Assembly: GCF_030733385.1 (NCBI RefSeq)
Contig: NZ_JASHJC010000002.1
Location: 186,001 to 250,000 of the forward strand
Length of the DNA stretch: 64,000 nucleotides
Direction: 5' to 3'
Source of the DNA: Roseovarius sp. MMSF_3359
GTDB lineage: Bacteria; Pseudomonadota; Alphaproteobacteria; Rhodobacterales; Rhodobacteraceae
Numbering within the stretch: the stretch's first letter is position 1; every line of letters starts with the position of its first letter. Shown in pieces: positions 1-9,582 of the stretch. A program made the translations under genes and the position numbers. Under the pieces are notes generated by a model, which ran no database searches, was not told where the DNA came from, and worked only from the letters and a program-made list of their open reading frames with translations.

Positions 1-867
1 GAAATGGCCCAACTTGTCCGGATCGCGATCCCCGCGGCCCTGGCGGGCGGCGTCATGCAGGTCAACCTGCTGGTGGGGCAACTCGTGGCGTCGAATTACG
101 AAAAAGCCGTGAGCTGGCTTTATGCCGCCGACAGGCTCTATCAACTGCCGCTTGGCGTGGTCGGCATCGCCGTGGGCATCGTCCTCCTGCCCGACCTGTC
201 GCGCCGGTTGAAGGTTGATGACCAGACCGGTGCACGGGAGGCCCTGTCGCGCGCCGGAGAGATCTCACTGGCGCTGACAATCCCCTCGGCCGTGGCGTTG
301 ATGGTGATCCCCCTGCCCCTCGTCTCGACACTGTTCGAGCGCGGCGCCTTTGGCACCGACGACACCGCCGCCACCGCCACCGCCGTCGCGATCTACGGGC
401 TGGGCCTGCCCGCCTTCGTGCTACAGAAGATCCTGCAGCCGCTGTTTTTCGCCCGCGAAGATACCAGGAGCCCTTTCCGCTATGCCGTGGTTGCCATGGT
501 CATCAACGCGGTCGTCGCGATCGGCCTGTCATACGCCATCGGCTGGATCGCCGCGGCCATCGCAACGACAGTCGCGGGTTGGGTCATGGTCTGGCTGCTC
601 CTGCGCGGGGCGCGGGGCTTCGGCGATGTGGCCCGTTTCGATGCCCGCTTCAAGCAAAGGCTCTGGCGGATCATCCTGGCATCGGTCCTGATGGGGGTCG
701 TTTTGTGGGTGTTGTGGATGCTGATGGGGCCATTCTTCGGCATTCCCGGTATCCGCTGGATCGCCCTGATCGTCCTGATCGTCCTGGGCAGCCTGAGCTA
801 TTTCGGCTTTGGGCAGCTCATCGGTGCGTTCCGCATGTCCGAACTGCGCGGGTCTTTGCGGCGCTGA
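1..867 (+). CDS. murJ: Lipid II flippase MurJ (MviN), 3' part
   Basis: C-terminal part of a MurJ/MviN polytopic membrane protein, which flips lipid II across the inner membrane for peptidoglycan synthesis. The reading frame is open at the left edge and about 288 codons are visible, against roughly 510 for a complete MurJ, so the 5' end lies outside the window. The sequence is a succession of hydrophobic helices with MurJ-like stretches such as LYQLPLGVVGIAVGIVLLP, and ends with two strongly hydrophobic helices (residues about 220-270 of the visible part). No terminator is evident before rpiA. The family call is confident. Confidence 0.93.
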   Translation, partial: EMAQLVRIAIPAALAGGVMQVNLLVGQLVASNYEKAVSWLYAADRLYQLPLGVVGIAVGIVLLPDLSRRLKVDDQTGAREALSRAGEISLALTIPSAVALMVIPLPLVSTLFERGAFGTDDTAATATAVAIYGLGLPAFVLQKILQPLFFAREDTRSPFRYAVVAMVINAVVAIGLSYAIGWIAAAIATTVAGWVMVWLLLRGARGFGDVARFDARFKQRLWRIILASVLMGVVLWVLWMLMGPFFGIPGIRWIALIVLIVLGSLSYFGFGQLIGAFRMSELRGSLRR

Positions 868-1024
868 AGCCGTCCAGGCCGGCGCCATCTTTGGCTCACA
901 TTTACAGGTCTTCGCGATGAACCGGCACCTAATCCGGCTCTGCGGCCAACAACCGCCGAATTGCTCTCGCACCTTGTGGGCGACTCCCGTATAACCGCTG
1001 CCAAGCATCGGGGAGAAACATGCC

Positions 1025-1813
1025 ATGTCCGGAGAATTGTCACCCATCGACAAGGCCAAGTTCGTTGCCGCCAAGCGCGCGGTCGACTTTGTCGAAGACG
1101 GGATGCGCGTCGGCCTCGGCACCGGCAGCACCGCCGCCTGGATGGTGCGCTGCCTCGGTGAAATGGTCCGCGAGGACGGCCTGAAAATCCGCGGTGTTCC
1201 CACATCGACCCGAACCGCCGACCTGGCGCGCGAAGTCGGGATCGACGTCATCTCTCTCGACGAGGCCAAATGGCTGGACGTGACAATCGACGGCGCGGAT
1301 GAGTTCGACGCCAATCTCAACCTCATCAAGGGCGGCGGCGGCGCGCTTTTGCAGGAAAAGATCGTGGCCACCGCCAGCGATCAGATGATCGTGATCGCCG
1401 ATATCGGCAAGGAGGTCGAAACCCTTGGCGCCTTCCCCCTGCCCGTCGAGGTGATCCCGTTCGGCTGGCAGACCACGAAATCGCTGATCGAAGAGCTGCT
1501 CATCAGCATGGATGTCCTGGGCCGCGACGCCACGCTCAGGATGAATGGCGAAACACCGTTTTTCACCGACGAGGGCAATTACATCCTTGATCTGCACCTC
1601 GGCCGGATCGGCAATGCACAGCAATTGTCGCTGGCGATGAACCAGATGCCCGGGGTGGTTGAAAACGGGCTTTTCATTGATATCTGCGATGTGGTCGTTC
1701 TGGGCTATGGCGATGGCCGGGTCGAGACGCGCGATATCAATCAGGGCACGGTGGAAGAGGACCGTCTGGATTTTTTGGAATCCGACAACCTCTTCTCCGA
1801 CATGCTCGACTAA
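1025..1813 (+). CDS. rpiA: Ribose-5-phosphate isomerase A
   Basis: Interconverts ribose 5-phosphate and ribulose 5-phosphate in the non-oxidative pentose phosphate pathway. The 262-residue length is standard. Diagnostic motifs are present: GLGTGSTAAWMV (phosphate binding, residues about 35-46), DGADEFD (about 88-94) and KGGGGALLQEK (about 101-111), which carries the active-site lysine region. The ATG at 1025 follows a purine-rich GGGGAGAAA. The gene ends 12 bases before gor, so the two are probably cotranscribed. Confidence 0.96.
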   Translation: MSGELSPIDKAKFVAAKRAVDFVEDGMRVGLGTGSTAAWMVRCLGEMVREDGLKIRGVPTSTRTADLAREVGIDVISLDEAKWLDVTIDGADEFDANLNLIKGGGGALLQEKIVATASDQMIVIADIGKEVETLGAFPLPVEVIPFGWQTTKSLIEELLISMDVLGRDATLRMNGETPFFTDEGNYILDLHLGRIGNAQQLSLAMNQMPGVVENGLFIDICDVVVLGYGDGRVETRDINQGTVEEDRLDFLESDNLFSDMLD

Positions 1814-1825
1814 AGGCAAGGCAGG

Positions 1826-3292
1826 ATGACGGACATGGCGTTTGACTATGATCTTTTTGTAATCGGTGGCGGCTCAGGCGGGGTTCGGGCCGCGCGGGTT
1901 GCGGCGGCGGGCGGTGCCAAGGTGGCCCTGGCCGAAGAGGACCGGTATGGCGGCACCTGCGTCATTCGCGGCTGTGTTCCCAAAAAGCTCATGGTCTTTG
2001 CCTCGGAATTCGCCGGCGCACCCGAAGAGGCCAATGCCTATGGCTGGGACATGACGCTTGGCGATTTTGACTGGACCAAGTTTGCCGGTCGTCTGAACGA
2101 GGAGCTCGACCGTTTGGAAGAGGTCTATCGCGGGCTTCTGAAAAACAGCGGTGTGGACAGTTTCGATGCCCGCGCCAGCCTGACCGACGCGCATACTGTC
2201 AAGCTCGGCACGGGCGAGAGTTTCACCGCCAAGCACATCCTGGTTGCCACCGGCGGTCACCCGGTGCGGCCCGACATGCCGAATGCGCATCTCGGCATGG
2301 TCTCGGACGATATTTTCCACCTCAAGAAACTGCCCAAATCGGTCCTGATTGTCGGCGGCGGTTACATCGCCTGCGAATTCGCCGGCATTCTCAACGGGCT
2401 GGGTGTTGAGGTCACGCAATTCTATCGCGGCGCGCAAATCCTGCGTGGGTTTGACGATGAGGCGCGCGGACTGATCGCCGAATCGATGCGCGAGAAGGGC
2501 ATCAACCTGCACCTGGGCACCAATATCCTCGAAATGGCACCTGCTTCGGCGGATCGGTCGGCAAGCCACGCCGGGACTGCCTCGGATGCGGCCATGGGCG
2601 CGCCGGCAAGTGACGCGAGCGATCTGTTGCCAACCGACGCCAAAACCGGCGAACCCGTTTGGGTCAAGGCCACCAACGGGTCGGAAGCGGTTTTCGATGC
2701 GGTGTTCTTCGCCACCGGCCGCGACCCCAACAGCGCCGATATGGGCCTCGAAGAGGTGGGCGTCGAAATTGGTCGCCGCGGCGAAATCGTCGTGGATGAG
2801 TACAGCCAGACCTCGGTGCCGTCGATCTATGCGATTGGTGACGTGACGAACCGCGTGGCCCTGACCCCCGTGGCGATCCGCGAGGGCATGGCCTTTGTGG
2901 AAACGGTGTTCAATGGCAATCCGACACCTGTCGATCACGACCTCATCCCGACGGCGATTTTCACGCAGCCCGAGATGGGCACGGTTGGCATGAGCGAGGA
3001 AGAGGCCCGTGAACAGGAACCGGTTGAGGTCTATTGTACCTCCTTCCGGCCGATGAAAACCGCGTTTGCCGGACAGCCGGATCGGGTGCTCTTCAAGCTG
3101 ATCGTGTCACAGGCGACGCGCAAGGTTCTGGGGTGCCACATGGTGGCGCCCGGTGCCGGTGAAATGATCCAGCTTGCGGGTATCGCCGTAAAGATGGGCG
3201 CAACCAAGGAAGATTTCGATCGAACGGTGGCGGTACACCCCACCATGTCCGAAGAGATCGTGACCATGAAGGAACCTATCAGAACGGCTTGA
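1826..3292 (+). CDS. gor: Glutathione-disulfide reductase with an Ala/Ser/Asp-rich insertion
   Basis: FAD-dependent NADPH:glutathione disulfide oxidoreductase. Visible are the N-terminal FAD motif VIGGGSGGVRAAR, the redox-active disulfide GGTCVIRGC (Cys45 and Cys50), the NADPH-domain motif VGGGYIACEFAG (about 176-187), the second FAD motif IYAIGDVTNRVALTPVA and the C-terminal catalytic HPTMSEE. At 488 residues it is longer than the usual ~450. The excess is a low-complexity segment at about residues 239-272 (bases 2540-2641) between NADPH-domain strands, rich in Ala, Ser and Asp. The catalytic residues are intact, so an active enzyme is expected. It is in the same orientation as rpiA and 12 bases downstream of it. 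Confidence 0.95.
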   Translation: MTDMAFDYDLFVIGGGSGGVRAARVAAAGGAKVALAEEDRYGGTCVIRGCVPKKLMVFASEFAGAPEEANAYGWDMTLGDFDWTKFAGRLNEELDRLEEVYRGLLKNSGVDSFDARASLTDAHTVKLGTGESFTAKHILVATGGHPVRPDMPNAHLGMVSDDIFHLKKLPKSVLIVGGGYIACEFAGILNGLGVEVTQFYRGAQILRGFDDEARGLIAESMREKGINLHLGTNILEMAPASADRSASHAGTASDAAMGAPASDASDLLPTDAKTGEPVWVKATNGSEAVFDAVFFATGRDPNSADMGLEEVGVEIGRRGEIVVDEYSQTSVPSIYAIGDVTNRVALTPVAIREGMAFVETVFNGNPTPVDHDLIPTAIFTQPEMGTVGMSEEEAREQEPVEVYCTSFRPMKTAFAGQPDRVLFKLIVSQATRKVLGCHMVAPGAGEMIQLAGIAVKMGATKEDFDRTVAVHPTMSEEIVTMKEPIRTA

Positions 3293-3362
3293 TTTTTTGC
3301 CATTCCTGCACAGGTTAGGTACATCGCCCCGTAAGGTGGCAAGAGATAAGGGAAGATTATAC

Positions 3363-4553
3363 ATGGCTGGACATTCTGGCGGCCCCTGGGGCGGCGGCGG
3401 AAACTCGGGTGGAGATGGCGGCGACGACGACCGCGGCGGCAATCGTGGCGGCAGACGCCCCCCTGAGGGCGGACAGATCCCCGAGATCGAACAGCTTGTG
3501 AAAAAGGGCCAGGATCAGCTTCGTGTGCTGATGGGCGGCCGTGGCGGTGGCGCGAATGGCACTGGCGGTGGTTCCGGTGGCAATGGCGGCGGGATCGGCA
3601 AAGGGTCGATCTTTATCGGCGCGCTGGTCGCCGTGGGTCTTTGGGGGGCCGCGAGCTTCTACACGGTCAAACCCGAAGAACAGTCGATCGAGCTTTTTCT
3701 TGGTGAGTTTTCCGGCATCGGCACGGAGGGTCTGAACTTCGCGCCATGGCCGGTCATGACCTACGAAGTGTTCAATGTCACAACCAACCGCACCGAAGAC
3801 ATCGGTGTGCGCCGGTCGGGCCGCGACAATGACGGTCTGATGCTGACAACGGACGAAAACATCGTCGATATTGATTTCCAGGTGGTCTGGAACATCAAGA
3901 ACGCCGAGGATTTCAAGTTCTCGCTGAAGTATCCGAATGATTCCGTACGCGCCATTTCCGAAGCGGCGATGCGCGAGGTGATTGCGCAATCCGAGCTGGC
4001 ACCAATCCTCAACCGGGATCGCGCCGCGATTGAAGCCCGCGTCAAGGAGTTGATCCAGGAGACGCTGGACAATCGCGAGACCGGCATCAACATCATCCGT
4101 GTCAACTTCAACAAGGTGGACCCGCCGAGCCAGACGGTCACGGTTACCGATGCCGATGGCCGTACCTCGACCGAGTCGGTGATCGACGCCTTCCGCGACG
4201 TTCAGGCCGCCGAGCAGGAGCGTGACCGGGTGGAACGCCAGGCGGACGCCTATGCCAACCGGAAACTGGCCGAGGCGCGCGGTGAATCCGCGCAGCTTCT
4301 TGAGGCCGCAGAAGGGTACCGTGCGCGCGTGGTGAACGACGCCGTTGGTGAGGCCAGCCGTTTCCTCGCCGTTCTGGCGGAGTATCGCGAAGCACCCGAG
4401 GTGACCCGCAAGCGTCTCTACCTCGAGACGATGGAAAAGGTTCTGGGGGATGTCGACAAGATCATCCTTGAGAACAACACCGATGGCGGCGGTCAGGGCG
4501 TGGTGCCCTACCTGCCGCTCAATGAACTGCGCCGTAACTCGGGAGCAAACTGA
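3363..4553 (+). CDS. hflK: HflK, SPFH-domain subunit of the FtsH modulator complex
   Basis: Inner-membrane SPFH/band-7 protein that, with HflC, forms the assembly surrounding the FtsH protease. The start at 3363 is preferred over an in-frame ATG 66 bases upstream: it follows a GGGAAG motif and gives the typical Gly-rich N-terminus (MAGHSGGPWGGGG). Domains: Gly/Asp-rich cytoplasmic tail (1-80), one membrane helix (about 81-100), the SPFH domain (about 105-280), then a charged coiled coil. It is 396 residues long. The stop overlaps the hflC start (TGATG), giving translational coupling. Confidence 0.95.
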   Translation: MAGHSGGPWGGGGNSGGDGGDDDRGGNRGGRRPPEGGQIPEIEQLVKKGQDQLRVLMGGRGGGANGTGGGSGGNGGGIGKGSIFIGALVAVGLWGAASFYTVKPEEQSIELFLGEFSGIGTEGLNFAPWPVMTYEVFNVTTNRTEDIGVRRSGRDNDGLMLTTDENIVDIDFQVVWNIKNAEDFKFSLKYPNDSVRAISEAAMREVIAQSELAPILNRDRAAIEARVKELIQETLDNRETGINIIRVNFNKVDPPSQTVTVTDADGRTSTESVIDAFRDVQAAEQERDRVERQADAYANRKLAEARGESAQLLEAAEGYRARVVNDAVGEASRFLAVLAEYREAPEVTRKRLYLETMEKVLGDVDKIILENNTDGGGQGVVPYLPLNELRRNSGAN

Positions 4554-5455
4554 TGGGAAAAACCAAATATCTCTTTCCGATCCTCGTCGTTGCCGTTGTT
4601 GCGGTACTGTCGTCGATCTTCATCGTGGACGAGCGTGAAAAGGTCCTTGTCCTGCGCTTTGGTCAGATCAAGCAAGAGGTGAATGAACCCGGCCTTGGGT
4701 TCAAACTGCCGCTGCTCGACGAAGTGGTGCGTTACGAAGACCGCATCCTGTCGCTGGAAACCCCGGTGATCGAAGTCACCCCCGCCGATGACCGGCGGCT
4801 TGAGGTGGACGCTTTCGTTCTCTACCGGATTGCCGATATCCGGCAGTTCCGGCAGGCCCTTGCCGCCGGTGGCGAGCGCGAAGCAGCCATTCAGCTCAAT
4901 GACATCCTCGACGGTCAGATCCGGGCGGTGCTAGGTTCGGACGGTGTAACCTCCAACACCATCCTGTCGCCGGAACGGGCGGGCCTGATGGAGCAGATCA
5001 GGAACCGCGCCGATAGCCGGGCCGGGGCGCTTGGCCTCGAAGTGGTCGATGTGCGCCTGCGGCAGACCAACCTGCCCGAGCAGAACTTCGACGCCACGCT
5101 GCAACGGATGATCGCCGAACGGGAACGCGAAGCAACCGACGAACGCGCCCGGGGCCGCGAGGCGGCGCAGCGGGTGACCGCGACCGCCGACCGGACCTAT
5201 GAGGAAATCCTGTCGGAAGCGCGCCGTGACGCCCGCATCATCGAGGGTGAGGCCGATGCCGAACGCAACCGGATCTTTGCCGAAGCCTATGCGCAGGACG
5301 CGGAGTTCTTCGAGTTCTACCGGTCGCTGGCGGCTTATGAACAATCGCTGACCGGGCAGAATTCGAGCATGGTCCTGTCACCCGATAGCGAGTTCTTCAA
5401 CTACCTGCGCTCGGATCAGGGGGCGGCGGCCAACCGGGCCAGCACCGCGCAATGA
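4553..5455 (+). CDS. hflC: HflC, SPFH-domain partner of HflK
   Basis: Second SPFH subunit of the HflKC-FtsH complex, 300 residues. It has an N-terminal membrane helix (residues about 5-24) followed by the HflC-type start of the SPFH domain (VDEREKVLVLRFGQI), then a long charged coiled-coil region rich in Glu and Arg (about 190-250). It overlaps hflK by one base and its stop overlaps the next start as ATGA, so hflK-hflC-DUF2065 reads as one tightly coupled operon. Confidence 0.96.
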   Translation: MGKTKYLFPILVVAVVAVLSSIFIVDEREKVLVLRFGQIKQEVNEPGLGFKLPLLDEVVRYEDRILSLETPVIEVTPADDRRLEVDAFVLYRIADIRQFRQALAAGGEREAAIQLNDILDGQIRAVLGSDGVTSNTILSPERAGLMEQIRNRADSRAGALGLEVVDVRLRQTNLPEQNFDATLQRMIAEREREATDERARGREAAQRVTATADRTYEEILSEARRDARIIEGEADAERNRIFAEAYAQDAEFFEFYRSLAAYEQSLTGQNSSMVLSPDSEFFNYLRSDQGAAANRASTAQ

Positions 5456-5649
5456 TCGAAACCACGTTTCTGGCCCTCGGGCTGGTACTGATTGTCGAGG
5501 GGCTGGTCTATGCACTGGCCCCTTCGCTTATCGACCAACTGCTTGTCGCCCTGCGTGCAATGCCGGTCGAAAGCCGCCGTCTGCTGGGCTGCCTGGCCAT
5601 CGTGATCGGCCTGATGCTCGTCTGGGTCGCCAAAACGCTCGGCGCCTGA
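5452..5649 (+). CDS. DUF2065 (YjeT-like) small membrane protein
   Basis: A 65-residue protein with two hydrophobic helices (about 5-27 and 42-62) joined by a short polar loop. It resembles the DUF2065/YjeT family, whose genes commonly sit next to hflKC. The ATG overlaps the hflC stop by four bases. Its function is not established; the gene order suggests an accessory role with HflKC-FtsH, which is inference. Confidence 0.85.
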   Translation: MIETTFLALGLVLIVEGLVYALAPSLIDQLLVALRAMPVESRRLLGCLAIVIGLMLVWVAKTLGA

Positions 5650-5787
5650 TAGAATCCTTACAATTCGTTCACATGCGCGTGACACACTGTCGTGGACTTT
5701 GCGATCCATCAAACCGCACCTACATGTGATCCAGACATCACCGGCTGTGTCGCCGGACGTATATCGAACACCAGAGGAGAACCCCGC

Positions 5788-7287
5788 GTGAAAGTTCAAA
5801 CCGTTTCAATGACACGGCAGAATATCAATGGCCTGCGCGCCCTGTGGCTGACTGCGCTGGCTTTTGCCATTCTGCTGGCCCAGACGATCGCCGCACAAGC
5901 CCGGCCCGACAGCTTTGCCGATCTGGCCGAAAAGTTCAGCCCGGCGGTTGTGAATATCACCACGTCAACGGTCATGGCGCAGGGCGCCGGACCATCTCCC
6001 ATCGTCCCCGAAGGCTCGCCTTTCGAGGATTTCTTCCGCCAGTTCCGTGAGCGCAACGAAGATGGCGACCGGCCACGGCGCACTTCTGCGCTTGGTTCGG
6101 GTTTCGTGATTTCCGAAGATGGATACGTGGTGACTAACAACCACGTGATCGAAAGTGCCGACGAGATCATCATCGAATTCTATTCGGGCAAGGAGCTTGA
6201 GGCCAAGGTCATCGGCACCGACCCCAAAACGGATATCGCGCTTCTGAAGGTCGATACCAAGGAACCCCTGCCTTTCGTCAGCTTCGGCGACAGCGACCTT
6301 GCCCGCGTGGGTGATTGGGTCGTCGCCATGGGCAACCCGCTGGGTCAGGGTTTTTCGGTGTCCGCCGGGATCGTCTCGGCACGCAACCGCGCCCTTTCCG
6401 GCACCTATGACGACTACATCCAGACCGACGCCGCCATCAACCGCGGCAACTCCGGCGGCCCGCTCTTTAACCTCGACGGCGACGTGATCGGCGTAAATAC
6501 CGCGATCCTGAGCCCAAATGGCGGCTCGATCGGCATCGGATTCTCGATGGCGTCGAACGTGGTCACCAAGGTTGTGAAGCAGTTGCAGGAATTCGGCGAA
6601 ACGCGCCGCGGCTGGCTGGGCGTCCGGATCCAGGATGTGACCGATGACGTGGCCGAAGCGATTGGCCTTGAGAAGGTTGCTGGTGCTCTGGTGACCGATG
6701 TCCCCGAAGGACCCGCAGCCGAAGCCGGTATGGAATCCGGCGATGTCATCATGTCCTTCGACGGCAAGGAAGTGGCCGATACACGCGGCCTCGTCCGTCA
6801 GGTTGGCAACACCGAAGTCGGCAAGACCGTGCGGGTGATCGTCTTCCGCGACGGCAAAACTCAAACCCTGAAAGTGACCCTTGGTCGCCGTGAGGCCGCC
6901 GAAGGGGCAATCCCTGCGGCCCAGCCCGGCAATGACGAAAAGAGCGAGGAACCGCAGCAGAAGGAAATGCTCGGCCTGTCGCTCAGCGCGATCACCAACG
7001 AGGCGCGCACCGCCCTCAACCTTGACGCGGATACCACCGGCCTTCTGGTTACCGATGTGGACGAGCTGTCCGAAGCCTACGAAAAAGGCGTGCGCCCCGG
7101 CGATCTGATCACCGAGGCCGGCGCCGGCATGCTGCAGATTTCGGGCATTGCCGATTTCGAAGAGCTGGTCACAAAGGCCAAGGAGGCGGGCCGCAAATCC
7201 ATCCTGCTGCGCGTTGTGCGCGATCAGGACGCCCGGTTTGTCGCGCTGCCGCTGGAAGAAAAAGAGATGAACAAAGACGGCGAGTAA
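5788..7287 (+). CDS. Periplasmic Do/DegP-family serine protease
   Basis: HtrA/Do-type protease acting on misfolded envelope proteins. I place the start at the GTG at 5788, which follows AGAGGAGA; the frame is open further upstream but without a ribosome site. From there: signal peptide (hydrophobic core at about 18-38), trypsin-like domain with His119 (NNHVIES), Asp149 (KTDIALL) and Ser222 (GNSGGPLF), then two PDZ domains (about 270-360 and 390-490). It is 499 residues long. It follows the hflKC operon after 138 bases, so envelope quality-control genes are clustered. A strong terminator follows. It could be named degP, degQ or mucD; I cannot choose. Confidence 0.93.
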   Translation: MKVQTVSMTRQNINGLRALWLTALAFAILLAQTIAAQARPDSFADLAEKFSPAVVNITTSTVMAQGAGPSPIVPEGSPFEDFFRQFRERNEDGDRPRRTSALGSGFVISEDGYVVTNNHVIESADEIIIEFYSGKELEAKVIGTDPKTDIALLKVDTKEPLPFVSFGDSDLARVGDWVVAMGNPLGQGFSVSAGIVSARNRALSGTYDDYIQTDAAINRGNSGGPLFNLDGDVIGVNTAILSPNGGSIGIGFSMASNVVTKVVKQLQEFGETRRGWLGVRIQDVTDDVAEAIGLEKVAGALVTDVPEGPAAEAGMESGDVIMSFDGKEVADTRGLVRQVGNTEVGKTVRVIVFRDGKTQTLKVTLGRREAAEGAIPAAQPGNDEKSEEPQQKEMLGLSLSAITNEARTALNLDADTTGLLVTDVDELSEAYEKGVRPGDLITEAGAGMLQISGIADFEELVTKAKEAGRKSILLRVVRDQDARFVALPLEEKEMNKDGE

Positions 7288-7314
7288 ACGCCCGTCCTCT
7301 TCTCATCGACGAAG

Positions 7315-7339
7315 GCGCCCCGGTCTCGGGGCGCTTTTT
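7315..7339 (+). terminator. Rho-independent terminator after the Do protease
   Basis: Eight-base-pair perfect stem GCGCCCCG / CGGGGCGC with loop GTCT, followed directly by five T residues. It begins 27 bases after the protease stop. Confidence 0.9.
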
Positions 7340-7378
7340 CTATGAAAGATCGCATCGCGGAGCGCCTGCAACGCGCCC

Positions 7379-7903
7379 TTACGCGGCCAGAAATGCCGAC
7401 AGGGCGGTCTTCAGCCCCTCCCAGTCCGTGAACTCGTGATCCCCTTCGGCCAGATCGTATTTCCCGCCCCTGAGGACCACATGGCGCAACACCTGCGTCG
7501 AGAAATAGTCATAGCTGCTCATGCGCACCGCACCGGCAACCAGCATCTCGGTCGCGGGCTCGAACCCGGTGCGCATCTTCATCTCTTCGACGAATTCCTG
7601 CGCCTCGGACCTCGTATCGGGGAAGGCCGCCATCAGGCTGACGGACAATAGCATCGTATCGCGCGCCGCCAGCTTGTCCCCTTCCGCCGCGAGGCACATT
7701 TCGAACCATTTGGGGTGTTTGCGCTCATGTACAGACGCCGCAAGGATCACCTTGTCAGCGTCGGCAGCCGAAATCGACGCGGACTTGTCGGCCGTGTCGA
7801 TCAAATCGACATCATGGCCTGCCCCGCGCGCCTCATCGGCCAGGAAACGGGCGATCTTGGCGGTCTGCCCCTCGACAGTGCCAAAAATTATCAGAATTCT
7901 CAT
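7379..7903 (-). CDS. Flavodoxin-domain protein, HemG-like
   Basis: A 174-residue flavodoxin-fold protein with an N-terminal FMN phosphate-binding loop IFGTVEGQTAKIA (residues about 6-18), similar in size and layout to the menaquinone-dependent protoporphyrinogen oxidase HemG of gamma-proteobacteria. The second flavin loop region contains AASVHERKHPKWFEM. Protoporphyrinogen oxidation is the nearest known role, but many alphaproteobacteria use other oxidases, so the substrate is uncertain. The ATG at 7903 follows GGAGAAACCCGC. It is monocistronic and converges on the Do protease. Confidence 0.75.
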   Translation of the reverse strand: MRILIIFGTVEGQTAKIARFLADEARGAGHDVDLIDTADKSASISAADADKVILAASVHERKHPKWFEMCLAAEGDKLAARDTMLLSVSLMAAFPDTRSEAQEFVEEMKMRTGFEPATEMLVAGAVRMSSYDYFSTQVLRHVVLRGGKYDLAEGDHEFTDWEGLKTALSAFLAA

Positions 7904-7980
7904 GCGGGTTTCTCCTCAGCTTACCTTCGGATTCGACGCCGAATACTGCTTGGATCCGGATCACATTCCCATTGCACAAT

Positions 7981-8000
7981 AAAACCGCCCGCGCGGGCGG
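7981..8000 (-). terminator. Terminator of the rbfA-truB-DUF1643 cluster
   Basis: Read on the minus strand, a GC-palindrome (CCGCCC / GGGCGG around a central GCGC) is followed by TTTTAT. It lies about 45 bases beyond the DUF1643 stop, at the end of the minus-strand gene cluster. Confidence 0.8.
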
Positions 8001-8044
8001 GCCTTGTCTTAAATCAAGTGTTGTGATGTGACGCTGGCCGCCTT

Positions 8045-8620
8045 CTAACTCAGGTCGGGGATCTCAAAACCACGCAACTGGGTATCCTTGCGCAGGTAAA
8101 GCGGGTGTTTCGCCGATCCATCCTGATTGGTGCCGAGACACATGAGCGGCTTGCCCGTCCGGGCCATGGCGCCCAGCACCTCGGCAACCACCGGGTTGAA
8201 CCGCTTGTGCAGCTTGCCATAGGCCATGACCAGCGTTTCCGCCTCCTCGGCCATGGCGACCAGGGCCGGGATGTTGTCGGCGCTGCACGCCTGCGCCGCA
8301 TCGGCCGGGATATCCTTCGGCGACGTCGCCCGCCAGTCGAGCATGTTGCCCTTGAGATATCTCGTAAAGCCCCAGTCGCGCGCAAACATCAACTCCCGGT
8401 GGCAGGTCGGATCGGAAATGTCGGCGGCGGCCACGGAAGGGTTCATCCCGACAAAGAGGATCGCACGCGGGGCGGCGCCCTCGGGCGTCCAATCCCGCGT
8501 GAGCGCCTGCCGATACCGGCCACAGGGCGAGAAAGTCGCACCGCCGATCACCCCATCCGGCAGCTTCAGGCGCACCTTGCCGCCGGGATCATGCGTCCAG
8601 GTATCGCCTGACCCGCTCAT
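8045..8620 (-). CDS. DUF1643 family protein
   Basis: A 191-residue protein that resembles the DUF1643 family. Typical stretches are visible: [29 protein letters not shown] and the C-terminal [17 protein letters not shown]. The start at 8620 is chosen because it overlaps the truB stop (ATGA), although the frame stays open further upstream. The biochemical function of the family is unknown. Coupling to truB and the terminator right after it suggest it is the last gene of the rbfA cluster. Confidence 0.8.
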   Translation of the reverse strand: MSGSGDTWTHDPGGKVRLKLPDGVIGGATFSPCGRYRQALTRDWTPEGAAPRAILFVGMNPSVAAADISDPTCHRELMFARDWGFTRYLKGNMLDWRATSPKDIPADAAQACSADNIPALVAMAEEAETLVMAYGKLHKRFNPVVAEVLGAMARTGKPLMCLGTNQDGSAKHPLYLRKDTQLRGFEIPDLS

Positions 8621-9522
8621 GTGTTGAAAACCCGGCTCGGGTGCAATTCGCCCGCCTTGTAGCGGCCAACCGCCACCGCCTTGCCGTCCAGCGCGGCCCA
8701 GCATTCATCCCCATATTCAACGTCCTGCGCAATCACCATCCCCGGGTTGCCGTTGCGCAGCCGCGCCGCCCCCTCGGGCGTACAGGACAGCATCGGCAGA
8801 TCGGCCAGACCTTCTTCGAGCGGTCTCAGGTGGTTGTCCAATTCGGGCGTCTGCGCCAGGCGGTCGATCTCTTCCATGCTGATCCCGTCACCGGCATCAA
8901 ACGGCCCGGACCAGAGCCGCCGAAGCCAGACCACATGCCCGTAACACCCTAGCGCCGCGCCGAGATCCCGCGCAATGGCGCGGACATAGCCACCTTTGCC
9001 ACAGGTCATCTCCAGCGTCACGTGATCCGCATCCGGACGGTCGGTCAGGAGCAACTCCTCCACCCACAGAGGCCGCGCCGCGATCTCGACATCGGCGCCA
9101 TCGCGAGCGAGCTTGTAGGCGCGCTCACCGTCGATCTTGACCGCCGAAAACTTGGGCGGCACCTGCTGAATTTCACCAACGAACCGGCCAAGCGCATCCT
9201 TGATCGCCGCGTCATCCGGACGGGCATCGCTTTCGGCGATCACTTCGCCCTCGGCATCGTCGGTGTTCGTTCCCTGCCCCAGACGCACGGAAAACGCATA
9301 GGCCTTGAGCGCGTCGGTGATGTAGGGAACTGTCTTGGTGGCCTCACCCAAGGCAACAGCCAGAACGCCGGTCGCTTCGGGGTCAAGGGTGCCCGCATGG
9401 CCCGCCTTCTTGGCCTGAAACGCCCAACGGACCTTGTTGACCACCGCGGTCGAGGTCATGCCCGCGGGCTTGTCCACCACCAGCCAGCCCGAGATATCGC
9501 GGCCTTTGCGTTTGCGTCCCAT
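8617..9522 (-). CDS. truB: tRNA pseudouridine(55) synthase
   Basis: Modifies U55 in the T-loop of tRNAs. The motif [14 protein letters not shown] contains the catalytic aspartate; the N-terminus [21 protein letters not shown] and the [14 protein letters not shown] region are typical. I place the start at the ATG at 9522 (301 residues); the longer frame begins only with a TTG. It follows rbfA in the same direction, as often found in ribosome-biogenesis clusters, with one gene in between. Confidence 0.95.
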   Translation of the reverse strand: MGRKRKGRDISGWLVVDKPAGMTSTAVVNKVRWAFQAKKAGHAGTLDPEATGVLAVALGEATKTVPYITDALKAYAFSVRLGQGTNTDDAEGEVIAESDARPDDAAIKDALGRFVGEIQQVPPKFSAVKIDGERAYKLARDGADVEIAARPLWVEELLLTDRPDADHVTLEMTCGKGGYVRAIARDLGAALGCYGHVVWLRRLWSGPFDAGDGISMEEIDRLAQTPELDNHLRPLEEGLADLPMLSCTPEGAARLRNGNPGMVIAQDVEYGDECWAALDGKAVAVGRYKAGELHPSRVFNT

Positions 9523-9582
9523 CGAGATCCCTCGTCTCAGCCTCAGGCCCCGGGCGTTACCCTGCCTGCGCGGATAGGTCAA

